Shown here: piece by piece, positions 51,366-64,000 of the stretch
Layout of the letters: every line of letters begins with the position of its first letter
Numbering within the stretch: the first letter of the stretch is position 1
From: Vanilla planifolia
Taxonomy: Eukaryota > Streptophyta > Magnoliopsida > Asparagales > Orchidaceae
NCBI GenBank assembly: GCA_023846275.1
Contig: CM043870.1
Location: 11,541,527-11,605,526 of the forward strand
Direction: 5' to 3'
DNA: 64,000 nt
Translations under genes and position numbers: made by a program
Notes under the pieces: generated by a model
The model's input: only the letters and a program-made list of their open reading frames with translations
Databases searched by the model: none
What the model was told of the DNA's origin: nothing

Positions 51366-53500
51366 TGCCATTGCATACACAAACCACTTATATAGGAGTA
51401 GTAATAAAAACAACAATGCAAAATAAAGAATAAATTATTAAGATATAGAACTAATTCTTTCTACCCAAATGAAACTTGCTAAAAAGAAATACAATCAGTG
51501 CTAAGCAAAAATATGCATCCCCATCACCTCCCTACTCATTTTCTAATACAGATCAAAGTTGTTTAAGCAGCTTATTATGATCAAAACCAAATGTCATATC
51601 TATGTTATCACATAGCTCTTATCTCAACTAAATCGGCAATACAAATGTTCAGTTTTCAGATCAGAAAAGTTCACAAGAATTCTAAAATGCACATGCACGC
51701 GAGAGAGAGAAAGAGAATAATTAGTTTTGTATCTTAAGTTGAATGTAATAATAGAGCTTTAATCCCCCCCCCCCCCCCCTCCAATGTCCCCCTTCCTCGA
51801 CAAGTTTTAGAATCAATGGGTGTCCAGCTAAGAATATCTTGTGCCCGAATTTAAATCATTTATTGAATCAAACTCTCTTAACAAAGTGGCATCAAAGTTT
51901 ATGATTTCAATTGGAATCAAGTAGTTCATGAGGTTTGTGACTTTCACGAATTCGCTTTTATGCCTGCTATGATTGAGATGATCGAATAACTCTTGGAATG
52001 CATGACATTTGGAGATGTAAAGTTCTATTTAGTCACTTAAACATGGTTCTATTACTTGGCACATGATTTTTGTGGTTTGGCCAACCATGACAGAGCAATT
52101 GGAATATCTTTACAGTACATTTGCAACAAATGGCATGGTGGAGCAAGTTGGCATATTTGAAGTACAACATTACGCTAGACTTGATTAATCAAAAGTAAAT
52201 TTATAAATAGATGGACAAGTGTTGTTGAACCTATTACTTCAGAAAGTGAATTTTTAGTACAAATGAGAATATGATTTATGTTATAATAAAACTAAAGATA
52301 GAGTGATGAAAATTTAATATATAATTAAGTGGCTTTTATATATAAGCTTATGTTTTTCTATTAATGAGTGTCTAATTTAATGATACCTTTGAGCCTCACT
52401 AGATTTATCTCCCTTAAAACAAATGAATGTGGATAAGTTAAAATCTATCAATAGCTCACATCAAGTTCATCACCCAATACCAACCAAAAACAAACTGATT
52501 GGACAATTTCTGTATCAGTCAAAAACTAGTTTGTGCTACATGACTCATTCAACAACAAGATGGTCAAAAGATGTTCACTAGAGAATCCAACACTTATGGA
52601 GATTCAATCATGATGTATCACCATCTGACGACCTACCAGAAGCCGTGCCTAAACATTTGCCCAATCACATGGAAGTTACACAAACTATCGAAAAAAGGGC
52701 TCATGCTGCTCTAATGAAAATCCACAATTACCAGGATTGTCAATCTATAAAATAAAGGGGCATTTGTCATACAAAGTAGTAGTTTCAACTATCATAACTC
52801 ATTTTCAACCCACCATTTTAAAGAGTTTCCTACTAAAGTAAAAGGAAGATCTCATCATCCCATGATAAAACATAAGAAGGCATGAAAGACCGAAAGCAGC
52901 ATTTTGCATAACCACCACCTTAAACAATAGCACCTTTGTGAAGATCAAGCAACCATGTCGATAACCTCACTTCCTAAGAACATTTATACTTAATCTTTGA
53001 GGAACCTTGTTAGAGCTCTTGCTTGATTAGTGGATATTTTTTTTGTAGTTTTTATCCTCACCAAAAGATTTTTCATACAAAAGCACATGTTGTCTAGTTC
53101 TCTCTCTATTTGCATTGCTCTTTACTTTCGTCGGATAAGTAAATCCACACTTAACATCGGCATGATCATAAATTTTAAAGAAATTATCAACATCTTTTTT
53201 AGCACCATCTATTGGCATTGTAGAATGATCAAGAAATATAAGAGAAAAAGGCCTATCATGCATATTTAAGCATCATCTACTTCTCCTGAAGTACCACTTA
53301 TAACACCTAAGCTTTCCAACATCTAGAATCAGCTCCTCCAAGTGATTCAATAGTAAGTGGATCTCATCTGCTCCATCCCACAAATGATTATTGAGCAAGT
53401 CCTAATTCTTCAACTTCCAACATCCTTTGAGCCACTTTTTTGCAATTGATAGAACTCAAGTAAATAACCAACCAAAGTTTTCTTTCCTCCTACTAGAGGA
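51366..53500. other. SK upstream intron/flank and leader of a plus-strand gypsy
   Basis: The acceptor of the first visible SK exon is at 51,367-51,366. A C16 run lies at 51,764-51,779. At about 51,894 'tggcatcaaagtttatg' follows 'cttaaca', resembling an LTR end and a mutated initiator-Met primer-binding site on the plus strand. If so, a short LTR lies in roughly 51.4-51.89 kb. No transit-peptide exon was found. Overlapping frames on both strands at 53.0-53.3 kb are not credible genes. Confidence 0.4.
51764..51779. repeat. C16 homopolymer
   Basis: Sixteen uninterrupted C residues in a strongly AT-rich context. Confidence 0.9.
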
Positions 53501-54480
53501 GGACTCTACTGCCAGATTATTGCTCATCATTGTACATTTACCCCTTCCCATATTCCATAATTGGACAAGGAATTTTGCCTCCAATGGATCTCAATTTTTC
53601 CTCCAACAATGACCCTTCATTTAACTCTCTCTAATAGGATTCTTCAAGTCCAATTACTAAAGAATAAGCTCCACACAAATGCCATATACAAATGCTCATA
53701 AGATAACGATGCCCATCCCCAAAGAATTTGACAATGCCATGACAAGCCACACCATGTCCAACATTGCTTTCTGTTGCACCTTTGTCACCAAACAAAAGGT
53801 CCAACCCATAAGTGGTTTGGCATCAATCTCCTACATTCACTCCTTTGATGAACTCACAAAAGCCTTTAACATCGCCTTTGCTAGGAACCACAAACCTTCA
53901 AAGCAAGATCAAAACCTTTTTCTTATACAATTATGGGAAGACAAGTTCATTCTTTCCAATAAAGGTTCTATAATGATCTTCAAAAAGTCGAACAAACATC
54001 TCTCAAGGTGATCAATGGACCTAATCAGCACCAGTGATCAAGGGACCTTATCAAAATCCAATGTCATGTTAGTGAAAAGGCAAAAGGGAAATGAAAGCTG
54101 TGAGTAGACTTCACCGATTTAAACTCAACATGCATGGACTCCTTTCTTTTCATGAGGAATGATAACATTGTAGATTCTTCAACAAAGTATTAGTACCTTT
54201 GCTTCCTTGATGCCTTCTTCAAGTATCATCAGTACTCAATATATGAAGTTGATGTGGAGAAAACCACCTTCATCACCATATTACTAAGAGTAATGTCATT
54301 CAAACTAGGATTGGATTAGTCACATATTATAAGTTGAGAATATTATTGGAATTTTAAAAAAAAAATTATTGTGGAGAAGACCACCTTCATCACCATATTG
54401 CTAAGAGTAATGCCATTCAAATTGAGATTGGATTAGTCACATATTATAAGTTGAGAATATTATTGGAGTTTTAAAAAAGA
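53500..54480 (+). mobile_element. Ty3/gypsy gag and RT fragments
   Basis: The plus frame 53,679-54,011 holds IPKEFDNAMT, FCCTFVTK and SISYIHSFDELTKAFNIAFA. This matches the Retrotran_gag block CRAFP-TL-G-A--WF--LP--SI-SFEEL---F of plant gypsy (Tat/Athila-like) elements. At about 54,250-54,310, VDVEKTTFIT followed by RVMSFKLGLD recalls the Tat-type RT motif KTAFIT---Y---VMPFGLKN. Both are decayed. The RT type differs from the one at 56 kb, so this may be a separate element. Confidence 0.65.
54253..54478. repeat. 117-bp tandem duplication of the RT fragment
   Basis: Copy 1 is 54,253-54,369 and copy 2 54,370-about 54,478. They share 'accaccttcatcaccatatt' and 'gattggattagtcacatatt', with a few substitutions. 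Confidence 0.9.
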
Positions 54481-55985
54481 TTTCTTGTGCACTTATCCAT
54501 ACGCTTAAGCTTTTAAGTAATTAGTTTTTTACTAAAATGTATATTTAACCCAACTTGAGCCATTACATGATGAACTTTTCCCAATACAATCAAAGCCATT
54601 TAAGGAGGTCATGAAAATCAGTAGATAACATATAATGGATACGTTAAATTCAAGAAACTCAATACCTGGCTAGAGAAATTGAATAGCTATACCTCAATGA
54701 AAATCTTTTTCTGTTGATTTGTCTTAGTGGAATGCCCAATTGAGGAATAGTAGATAACATCTCTTGGACCAAATTCAAGGAGATAATATAGAAACAATTT
54801 CAACATATAGGATATTTAAAGTAGCAATAAAGGAAAAGGACCAATTAACAGCATTCTCAAAAGTAAATTTTGTACGACTATACAACTATGTTCAGAAGAC
54901 ATACTATTGCATTGGAAAGTTAGTTGGATGAGATACAAACCTTGATGAAGTAAATAACAAGAAAAGCTCAATAACAACTAAGCTGAAGCATTTCCTCCAT
55001 CAAAAACTTAAACCAAGCAAGCAGATTTGCAATTGCTATTAAAAAGAAAAGTAACACATGAGAAGAAAAGGTCTCAAGATACTAAAAAGGAAAGCGAAAC
55101 AAAGATACAAAGAAGGAGAAAAAGAAGAAGAAAGAAAAGGAACAATAGGAGAAGAATGATAACTGAAAACAAAAGGTTCTATCATAGTCCCAACTTCTTT
55201 TAACTCTACTAGAAAGTTCATTCACCATTGTCAAACAAAAAGACATACTCATGATAAAATTCAAGAAGAATGATTAAGAGAAAATTGAAAGTGATGACAA
55301 CCACATAGGTGATACAAACACTTGAAATAGTGCAAAGAGAAAACAATAACACATCTCTCATTGTGAAGTCAAAGAGCAATGTCCAAAAACCTCACATTGA
55401 AGAGGAAAAAGAACTATTCACCCTAAATATTCAAGTAAAGAAGGAGGTGATATGTGGCATAATCAACACTGGTAATTAGAAGAATCTTACTTTCAAGAGC
55501 CTAATAAATGATTACAACTAACAACCACATCTCATCCTAAACCCTAGTCCTTGTTTTGGATTTAGAAGCAAAAGGTGAAAAGAAATAAAAAAAGAATATT
55601 GCAATCACTCGATAGTAGAAGTGCTCTATAAAGTAGTCTCACTCAATATTTGCTAAGGCATCTTAGGATGCCCATATCTTTGAGATCAAGACATTGTATA
55701 CTATCAACGTGCTCAACAATATCAACTCACGAAAGATGGCAAGAAGTATAGCATGCATCAATATTCACCCAAGTGAAGAGGTTTGCCAATAAAAGTTATA
55801 ATTACATACTATCACTCAAACAACCCATCAAACCTAATGGAGGTGTCGTAAAAGCCACTAAAGAAAACAACCCCTTAGAGAACAAATCGAGATTTATTCA
55901 AGAAACCAAAGCATTACCACCAAGAGTTACAATGCATGGGACAAGTCTAATGATTAATGATGCATTACCAAATATAAGAATATAT
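54480..55985. other. Unassigned region within gypsy material
   Basis: No domain recognised. The 55.04-55.26 kb part is purine-rich on the plus strand, which explains the Phe/Ser-rich frames on the minus strand. By position it would be gag/protease of the element with RT at 56 kb. Confidence 0.35.
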
Positions 55986-57059
55986 TGAGACTTGATCATG
56001 AAAAATGAGGAGATATAAAAATAGAAATAAGAGTTGTTTGAGAATGAAACATTGAAAACAAGAAATTTGTCATGCAGTTTATCAATTGCAATGGTACTAA
56101 AGAAAGATGGAGTATGACATATATGCATCAAATATAAAACACTCAATCCTATCATGCCAATGTGTTCTCAAAGCTAAACCTGAAATCATAATATTATCAG
56201 GTACAAACTCAAAGAGACACTTAGAAGATACCTTATAAGAGCACCCAATAATGTCATTTAGGCTATGTAATGTACTAGTTACTTTAATGAGAATGATGAA
56301 TGATATCTAAGGCCCTACATCAAGAAATGTTTTTTCACCTACCTCAATGACGTACTCATCTATAGCCACAATATGAAAGAACATCCCATGTCTATGAATA
56401 GAGTGCTCTCAAGACTACAAAAGAACTAGCTCAAACTCAATCTAAAGAAATGCAAGTTTGGAAAGAGAACTCTCGTATCTTCAGGGGTTTTAAAGTTGGA
56501 AAGAGAAAGATTAAGACCTTGAATTGTTATAGAATTTAGAAGTTTTATTGAAGCTTGCTAGTGCATAAGGAAGATCATCAATTCTTGAAGATAATTGCAT
56601 CACCACATTCTTTGACTCGACTAAATAAAAACTTAAATTGAGAGGAAATCAACAAGGATACATTCCTCAAATTAAAGCAAATCATATGTAAAGCACCGAT
56701 ATTAGCTTAACCCAAATAACTATTCGATATGGAACCCAATGCCTCAGGAAGTGCTATCGAATCCATTCTAATGTAACACAAAAGACTATTACATATTACT
56801 CAAATTTATTAAAAAGAGCATAGAGAAACTACCTAGTCTATGACAAGAAACTATTAAGCTTACGCCAAGCAATAAAACATCAGCAAGACTACTTCCTTAG
56901 GAAGGAAACTACTATGTATTCAAACCATCAACCTCTCCAATAACTTCAAAACACAAAGCAAATGACAATAAACTTGACAAATAAAATGGACATATAACAT
57001 GGTAGCAATTTAACCTCATAATAAAAGGACAAAGTGCAATAAGAACAAGTTAACAAATA

Positions 57060-57740
57060 TGCTCATTTATTCACCACTTGTTGTTTTATGTCTATTTACT
57101 ATTTTACATTTTTTACCAGAAGTGCACAAGGAAAACAGCACAAGTGATCTATCTTTGAGAGGTCTTGTTTCAAAATCTCAAGAGTAACCTTGTATCAAAA
57201 TCATAGCAACAGCAAATAAGAAATGGTCGAGAAAGGGAAAGATGAGAAAAAGAGATTTATAAGCCAAAACAAACACACGTAAGGCAATGCATTCTTTTTC
57301 CTTCCCACATAAAACTCTCTCACCCATACCTCTTCCATTCGTTTATAGATGAAGCTTATATTACTAACTAAATTATTTAAATGTTGGGTACAATATTTTA
57401 CTCACAATAACCCCTGATTCCTTCTTTTTAGTGTTGCATGAGTCAAATTCACATCTTTGGCCCATATGCACGCATTTCCACTGCATGGACCCACTCGGGC
57501 CTTGCCACCCATGTAGCGTGTGCGCCACGGATGGCACATGGCTGCTTCCTTAGGCGCACACAAAACATGGCTACATGGCATGCCCTTTCCATTGGCACAT
57601 GCCACTTTTTTGTGATGTTGCACATTGTTGCCATATTGGACTCATGCACGCATGTGCCATGAGACATTGAAGCTAATTCAACATTGTTGCCATATTGGAC
57701 TCATGCACGCATGTGTCATGAGACATTGAATCTGAATCAT
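57060..57740. repeat. GC-richer insert between Gypsy-2 RNase H and integrase
   Basis: RNase H reading fades near 57.05 kb and the integrase finger starts near 57.94 kb. Between them 57.43-57.73 kb is unusually GC-rich with repeated 'catgcacgcatgtg' and 'gcacatg' words. Frames on both strands (57.4-57.67 kb) overlap and are not credible proteins. It may be an insertion or a diverged spacer. Confidence 0.4.
57622..57739. repeat. 59-bp tandem duplication
   Basis: 'acattgttgccatattgg' then 'actcatgcacgcatgtg' starts at 57,622 and 57,681. Confidence 0.9.
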
Positions 57741-59099
57741 TAAAAAACTAGATAAACCTAGAAGAAAATTTTCTTATCAATGAAATATAGATTTCAAAGG
57801 AGTTCTTAAGGGCCTCCAAGAAGAAAAGCCAACCAAGCATACTCTGTAAAATGAATTGCTATACAAAGTTTGATAACTTCACATACCTTGAGATGAAGAT
57901 AGAGTGAATTAGATCCCAAAAGCACATACTTTAAAGATTCATGGACACTTTGGAGTAACAAAGACCACACAAAATTTGCAATGTTACATTTATTGGTCTC
58001 ATATGGAAGCCGATGTTGAGAAGTACATCTAGGGATGTGTTCTACAATATACCTCAAAATTTGTTAATAGAAAGCAAAGACTGTGCATGCCACTTCTAAT
58101 ACCCAAAAAACCTTAAAACAACAACTTGATGGATTTCATAAGTGAGTTACGTAAAACAAGACAAAGGAATAACTATCTATATGTAATCATAAATAGACTT
58201 TCCAACATATATATACTCACCATGCCACAATAATATCTCAAATGAAGAAACAACAAAATTGCTCATAAACAATATATAAATGCATTTTGGATTACCAATA
58301 TCCATTATAGCGGATTAGGATGAAAGATTTTGAAGTCAGTCCTAGCATATGCTCTAGTCAATGATTAAAACTACATTGAAGAGTAAGGTGTTTCGTCCAC
58401 AATTTGACAACTAAAAAGAAGTTGTAAATCGAATAGTCATACATCTACTGAGAGATTTTAACTCTTAATGACTTAAAACATGTGATGAGAATTTAGTCTA
58501 CATTCAATTTGCTTACAATTGAACTCTACATAGTTCAATTGGCTAAAGCCCATTCAAAACATGTTCAAGTTTTATATCATGGAATCCAATTGATCTAGAA
58601 TGCCAACATGATAAATCTAGATATGTTGAGGATGTGCTCAATAAAAGATCAAAAAGTTCTTATGAAAATCAATAAAATTCATACAAATGTCGAGGCCATT
58701 TAAAAAGTTTCATGGAAAATACAACAAGAGAAATGATCAATAGTAAAAATAGAAAAAATTCAAAGTTGGTGATGTTGCATAGTAACACACCAACAAGAAC
58801 AAGTTAAAGCAAGAAGAAAAAAAAGCTAAAGCTAATATAATATGGCCACTTTGAAATTTCTTAGAAAATCAATGATAACTCAAACCAACTTAGGCTACCA
58901 ATATACATGGAAATTTACTCTATCATGAATGTCAAGAATTTGAAGCTATTTGAGACATCACACGACAGTTTACTGTAGTTGGATAACCTGATGCTATGAC
59001 ATATCTCAATCTTGCAAAAGCACAAGACACTACAAAAGAAGATAACACAAGACATGTCTGAAGAACATCATATCATATTGGCAAAAAAGGTCAGAAGTT

Positions 59100-62000
59100 C
59101 ACCTTCACCAAATTGTATAGTCGATGCAAATGAATAGCAAAATTCCCATACCTAGGAACACAAATGTTCTTGGGAAGCAAAGAAACAAATGTTGTTAAGG
59201 CACCCAATTGCTCCAAAGCAAAGAATAGATTTAAGGGACTTGCATGAAAAGAAAAGAAGACTTGTGATCAAGAGAGTCTCAAAGGTCCCCAAAACAACAT
59301 ATGAGGTCTTTCAATTTTTAGTAAGAACCTTACAACTACCTAAAGAGAAGTAGTCTCTTGATCCATCTTGAGAGGACTTGTAACAACATTCCATGGCCTC
59401 AATTGTTCTCAAGAGGTTGATAGTCTCTTAGCATCCTTGAGACCTATCACAGAAAACACCCCCAAGGACTGCACTAGCATCCAAGGCCTTATATCGAGAT
59501 CCATAATCTCTCGAAGGATAGACTTCATGACTTTGGGACATGTCCAAAACATTGTTAATTATGGTTGAGTACAAGAAATGTCCATATTGTTGCTTGTCAG
59601 TTTAGCTTTACTTGAAGCAAAGGAGGAAATAAGAAAAAAGATTGCAAAGATCTACTTCTAGCAATCCTATTGAAGTCCACACCTAAAATTTGCAAATTAG
59701 GCAATCATGCAAAAAAGAGATAAATCCCAATCAATGGATCATTCTCAAGCATTCTCAGGCAGTCCTCCAAGTGTCTACATGCCTTAATTTGAAGATAGGC
59801 TCCAACAATGTGCATTTGTACCATACCATGGTCAAATTCAATTAGCCCTTGATTTAAGAGGTCATCACCAAAGTAGCTTAGGACAAAATCAACATCAAAA
59901 TCAAAAAGGAAAAATAACCTATAAAAGCTAGCTTCCTTGGGACCTCCATATGACCTAAGTTATAGAGAGATCTATTTCTAAGGTAAAATGTCCATGCTTG
60001 TTTGCACCCAACTTTCTTTTGCAATTGAAGGTCTTGCTCTTAGTTGGCAACTCTTCATTCACCGATAGTGCCTTTAACACTTCTCTAACACCTAAGAGTA
60101 GAGAACTATGGGTATCAAGCAACTTGCTCATGGGTGTTACCCACTTCAATCAGGGAGGTCATCATTTAAAGGAAGCCAAACCTTCCTTTTACCGTTGCTT
60201 TTAGGCCCTCTTCCTCGAGCAATGAATGGTGATGGATAAACTTCCATTAGGATGGGCTATCATTTTGACAAAGGCACACAAAATGGCTTCATCAACTTCG
60301 TATCCACATTGCAACATAATTGCAATTTGATTTGGATGAGCTCTCCCCTTTCCCTTTGTTCCCCTTTGTAAGTTACTCAACTAGCAAGAAATGGTTAGGG
60401 CCTTGTCCTTTGTAAGTGGTTCAATGGCTTCCTCATCTTAGACAATGTTATTAAAGGAATTCAAACATTTAGACCAAGTAATCTTTAGTCTCCGGGTGAT
60501 AGAGTCGCTCCCAAGTATAGCATAATATCTAAACAAAGGGAAGTTAAGGAGTTCGTCTAACAAAAATCTTTTTCAACTTCTTAAAATCTACTTCTAATAG
60601 CTCCAAGCACTCTAGCACTGGAGGAAAACTGCACACAAGTACACACTTATCCCTCTAATTAGAAAAATAGGAAAGCAAGTCAAACAGTCTCATCCCCAAG
60701 GGAAATTGAAACAATTAAGGAATTTGATTCCTTCATCATGTATTGAAAAACAAGCCAATCTAGATTAAACTTGAGTTAGCATACCTCCAAAATTTTGACA
60801 AAGAAGAAGATTATAGCAATGACATTGGAACTAAACTACAAAAATCCCAAGGCATGGAAATTCAAGATTAAATCTTTCTTAAAAAGGCAAGTTCTAACCA
60901 AGGAGAAGAAACTCTAGAACATCATGGGCAACCCTTTGAACTCAATGTTTGGGCATTCATCAAAACAATCTTTACCTCCAACCCAAGGGATGAATCCACA
61001 AGAAGTTTTAAAACATCATCAATTTTAGCATCGAAGTTCAAAACCTGCCACTCTAAAGGAATCTTAAAGTTAGGCACCTTGTGGTTGTAGAAGAAGAGAG
61101 ACTTTGAAGATAAGGATGCTTGGGCAAATATAAGTGGAGAAAATGCAAAAATTTTAACCTATCATTCCCTCATTTAGAGCTCAACATTAACAAGGATGAG
61201 GGAAAGTTAAAAGCACACCAACGCATCATAGTCATCCTTTGGCTGCCATATTGGCGGCATGCATACTCCCAACTCCAAGCGCCACATTAATCGCCACAAA
61301 TGTCAATAGTTCACTTACCATTTGTAAGGAATTGGATTACCACCATCTCAATGCATCTCCCACTCAATGGGTCAAAAAGAAAGCAAGCACCCCATTGGTC
61401 ACAAACACCATTGACATAAACAGAAAAAAAGAAATAAACAAAAATCCATTCATGACCCAAAACTAAAGCATGCTTGCCATATGCCTCTGGTAGCAGTTAA
61501 TTACATATTCAGACTATGTAAAAACTTCATACAGCAAAAAAAGAACTGAATTATGAATACAACTAACTCTCATCCAACACAATTAGACACCAATCTATGG
61601 GCTTATTAATGGCCAAGACAGCATTTGCCCACCTTCTCTTGAATTTGCTCTTCAAAGTGCCTTAAAAGATACCTAGGGTGGGGAATAGTTGCTAGCATAT
61701 CATTCTTCAAGAGCTTGCCATCAATCAAATAAGCCATGTCCTAGTTAGGAATGTCATTGAAACCCAAGAGACATAGCATCCTCACTACCACTATCAAAAC
61801 TACTATCTCAGCTCAATAAATTTCTCACTAAATATTGCCTTCACACATGATTGCATTGGCAAAATACTCTTCCACCTCCACCTTGAAAAGGCAATTCTAA
61901 TTCTCATATAGCTTAGCAGACCATGCTTGGTTTGTGGACTCCCAACTCATTATAATGCTCCAAAGCCTGAGCCTTGGCCTACACGTACATTGTCCTTGGA

Positions 62001-62481
62001 ATCTCTATGCATTTGATGGTCTTAGCATATTCACGAAAGAGTTTCCTTAAGCAACCCAAGATTTTTTTCTTTATTGGTCTTGGTAAACAAAACCACCTTG
62101 GATGGCTACATCCTCATCCCAACCAAGTAGACTACTATGCTTGAAGAATTCACCATATTTCCAATAAAGTTGACAAGAAACTTATTGATGCAATCCACAA
62201 CCTGCTCCAAAAGACATTATATTGATTTAAACAAGTTCTCTCCAAGATGTAAACTTATCTTAAAACACCAAAGAAAAAGCTATTGTCATAGCCAAAGTTT
62301 AACAACTTAATTCTTTTATCATATAAATTTTCCTTCTTTTTTTGGTGGGATATATCAAAATGGACTAAAGTTGATTTTGAAGCAACAGGAATGGAAGTAA
62401 CAACCATAAGAGAATTAAAGGCTATGGCAAAGATATCTTTGATTTCAACTTCCCTTTTTACTTTTCCCAAGGATGCACCAA
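59100..62481. other. Unassigned region, coding-like patches
   Basis: Base composition is less AT-extreme than the flanks and several 60-85-codon frames occur on both strands (59.37, 59.95-60.2, 61.24 and 62.26 kb). None shows a domain I recognise. It may be decayed retroelement sequence downstream of the Gypsy-2 integrase. The SK first exon would be on the minus strand here or beyond, but was not recognised. Confidence 0.3.
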
Positions 62482-64000
62482 TGTGACGTTCTCCTATTCG
62501 TCACAACCGTAAGACCTAATTCTTGATTTTAATATTTTAATATTCTTTTTTTTCTAAATTCTATTTTTCAAACAAACAAATTCTTTTCTATATTTAATCC
62601 ATTTTTTATATACATATACATCAATTTATACACATTTATAACCTATAACATCCCACATTGTTATTTGCAATATCCACTAAAATATCTACTATGCATCCAT
62701 AGATATATCAACTACAAAGTTGTTATTTGAACATCCACAAAACAATTTATTGTGTATCTATGCATATATCAATTGTACATCCACATAATTATCTACTATA
62801 CATCAATATAGTTATAATATATACAAAATACAAAACAACAAATACAATTTTTAAGTTATTATAATAATAATATTTATATAAAACAAAAAAACTAGCATTT
62901 TATTCTTATATACTGTCTTCCTTGTACTATGACTCCAATATACTTAAAATATCAGTACTAATAAATAGGTTAAGCCACCATCACAGATTCAACAAACTAA
63001 ATCTAACAAGATCATTATATGCGAAACAACAAAATGTTTAGGTCATATTGCAAGCAAAGTCCTTATCACATAGCTAAAACAAGAAAATAAGTAATTAAGC
63101 CCTTCATTATAGTAATTAAATAATATCATACTATATATATATATATTAACATATATATATATATATCATAATCACGAAAAAAATAAAAATACGCATACAA
63201 TCTTATAGTTATCATTTCTTTTCCTAATATGGTTTTATTTTTCGACACCTTTTTCTCTTAATCAAATAACCTTTATGATGGTCACATTTTTATTACTCCC
63301 TATTTCTACAAGTAGTCAATTAGTAACCTATTTTCAATTTATTTAATTACAATGAAAACTTTATTTATTACATTTTATATTTTCATGCACTAAACACTCA
63401 AAAATTTATTTCATTGCTATCTTTAGCCATATTACGAAATTTTCAATATTTTAAGTCATTTAACCCATTGGCTCCTACATTGACTTAGCCACTTATTTAT
63501 CATGATATTGTTCAGCATTTTTTAACAAATGACCTAATGGCTATTATATTGACATCTATTGATATTTTCAATATTTTAATTCACATGACCCACAAGTCAT
63601 TGTATATCTTTACTTATCTTTTTAACAACAACATAATTATAGTTGCATCAAACATATAATAATTTCTATTAATAAATAAATTATAGTATATAATTAAATC
63701 TCATGAAAGTAATAAAGCATTGATGCTACACATGCATAACCATAATATAATCATACTCATGCACATCAAACTATATTTGACTCAAACATCACATAATTCT
63801 ATGCATCATTTATTTTCTAAAATAAAACATGCAATATTACATTTATGCAGTACATCAACAATACAATGTACACATAAACAACTATGTTGTTGGCCTATGC
63901 AACTATTGCACAATTTGACTACTTTGAGCATTATGACCATACATCATAGCATACACACAAAACAATGGGTAGAAATGCCTACAACCCAACATTGTAACCT
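62482..64000. other. AT-rich end of window, possible LTR start
   Basis: TGTGACG at 62,482-62,488 and CGTCACA at 62,499-62,505 form an inverted repeat, and the sequence changes abruptly from mixed composition to very AT-rich after about 62,520. TGTGACG would suit a plant LTR start, but no end, duplication or partner is in the window. Near-repeated 'atatccactaaaatatctac'-like words occur at 62.65-62.82 kb, and short (AT)n runs at about 63,133-63,166. Confidence 0.3.

Larger units (their letters stand above)
55985..59100 (+). mobile_element. Ty3/gypsy pol (Gypsy-2): RT, RNase H, integrase, decayed
   Basis: Plus strand, in order. RT: VLKKDGV near 56,095, SKLNLKS*YYQVQ (for FSKIDLRSGYHQI) near 56,170, and FTYLNDVLIYSHNMKEH with LKLNLKKCKFGK at about 56,335-56,465, where the YLDD motif has become YLND. 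RNase H: RNYLVYDKKLLSLRQAIKH and TTMYSNHQPLQ at about 56,825-56,950. Integrase: HGHFGVTKTTQNLQ, YWSHMEADVEKYI and LLIPKKP, MDFIS at about 57,940-58,145. The C-terminal part has EVVNRIV-HLLRDFNS and HSSIG*SPFKTC at about 58,415-58,570. The order is standard gypsy. Many stops and frameshifts. No 3' LTR was identified. Confidence 0.8.

Noticed and set aside
53027..53269. Paired 78-79-codon frames on opposite strands
   Set aside because: Each is the mirror of the other; neither has a domain or context.
57402..57667. Cys/His-rich frames of 72-74 codons as a small zinc protein
   Set aside because: Cys and His come from repeated 'gcacatg/catgtgc' words; overlapping frames exist on both strands and the spacing fits no zinc motif.
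1..64000. Bacterial-type systems: CRISPR, toxin-antitoxin, phage defence
   Set aside because: No spaced identical repeats and no such genes; spliced host gene and plant retroelements show a plant nuclear locus.

Overview
The window looks like nuclear DNA of a seed plant, most likely an angiosperm; I cannot name the species. It is very AT-rich and consists almost entirely of layered, decayed transposable elements around one host gene. That gene encodes a plastid-type shikimate kinase, on the minus strand at 46.8-51.4 kb. Nine of its exons join in frame through GT/AG splice sites and encode the whole catalytic core. The transit-peptide exon was not found. I saw nothing bacterial, no CRISPR array and no convincing tRNA or rRNA gene. 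Domain calls were made by reading translated sequence by eye against remembered family consensus, with no database search.

Layout, left to right. 0-4.5 kb: a minus-strand L1-type LINE (LINE-C), split by a 2.2-kb solo LTR with exact CACAT target duplications; this LTR holds a tandem duplication and an snRNA-type promoter motif. 4.55-9.7 kb: an old LTR-like repeat, split by a 3.0-kb CpG-rich solo LTR with ATAAG duplications. 10-16 kb: a possible CACTA end and a Copia remnant. 16.4-28.7 kb: LINE-A on the minus strand, split between its endonuclease and reverse transcriptase by a 7.2-kb minus-strand Ty3/gypsy element (19,010-26,254). 29-38.1 kb: LINE-B, same strand and family, split at the equivalent part of ORF2 by a 3.6-kb solo LTR with GTTTT duplications. 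38.1-40.0 kb: a Copia-like gag fragment, primer-binding site and LTR. 40.4-42.8 kb: a second, shorter copy of the LINE-B solo LTR. 42.8-44.3 kb: a degenerate, G-poor CCTAA-rich array.

46.8-51.4 kb is the shikimate kinase gene; its 3.1-kb intron carries a Copia element that keeps a YVDD motif. 51.9-59.3 kb holds plus-strand Ty3/gypsy material (gag, RT, RNase H, integrase), probably from two lineages. 59.3-64 kb is unassigned, including an AT-rich end that may begin an LTR.

Only the shikimate kinase appears to be a functional gene. Its product would phosphorylate shikimate in the plastid, on the route to chorismate and the aromatic amino acids. Everything else reads as a record of insertion, nesting, solo-LTR formation and decay. 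Most short open reading frames in the window are chance frames or retroelement fragments.
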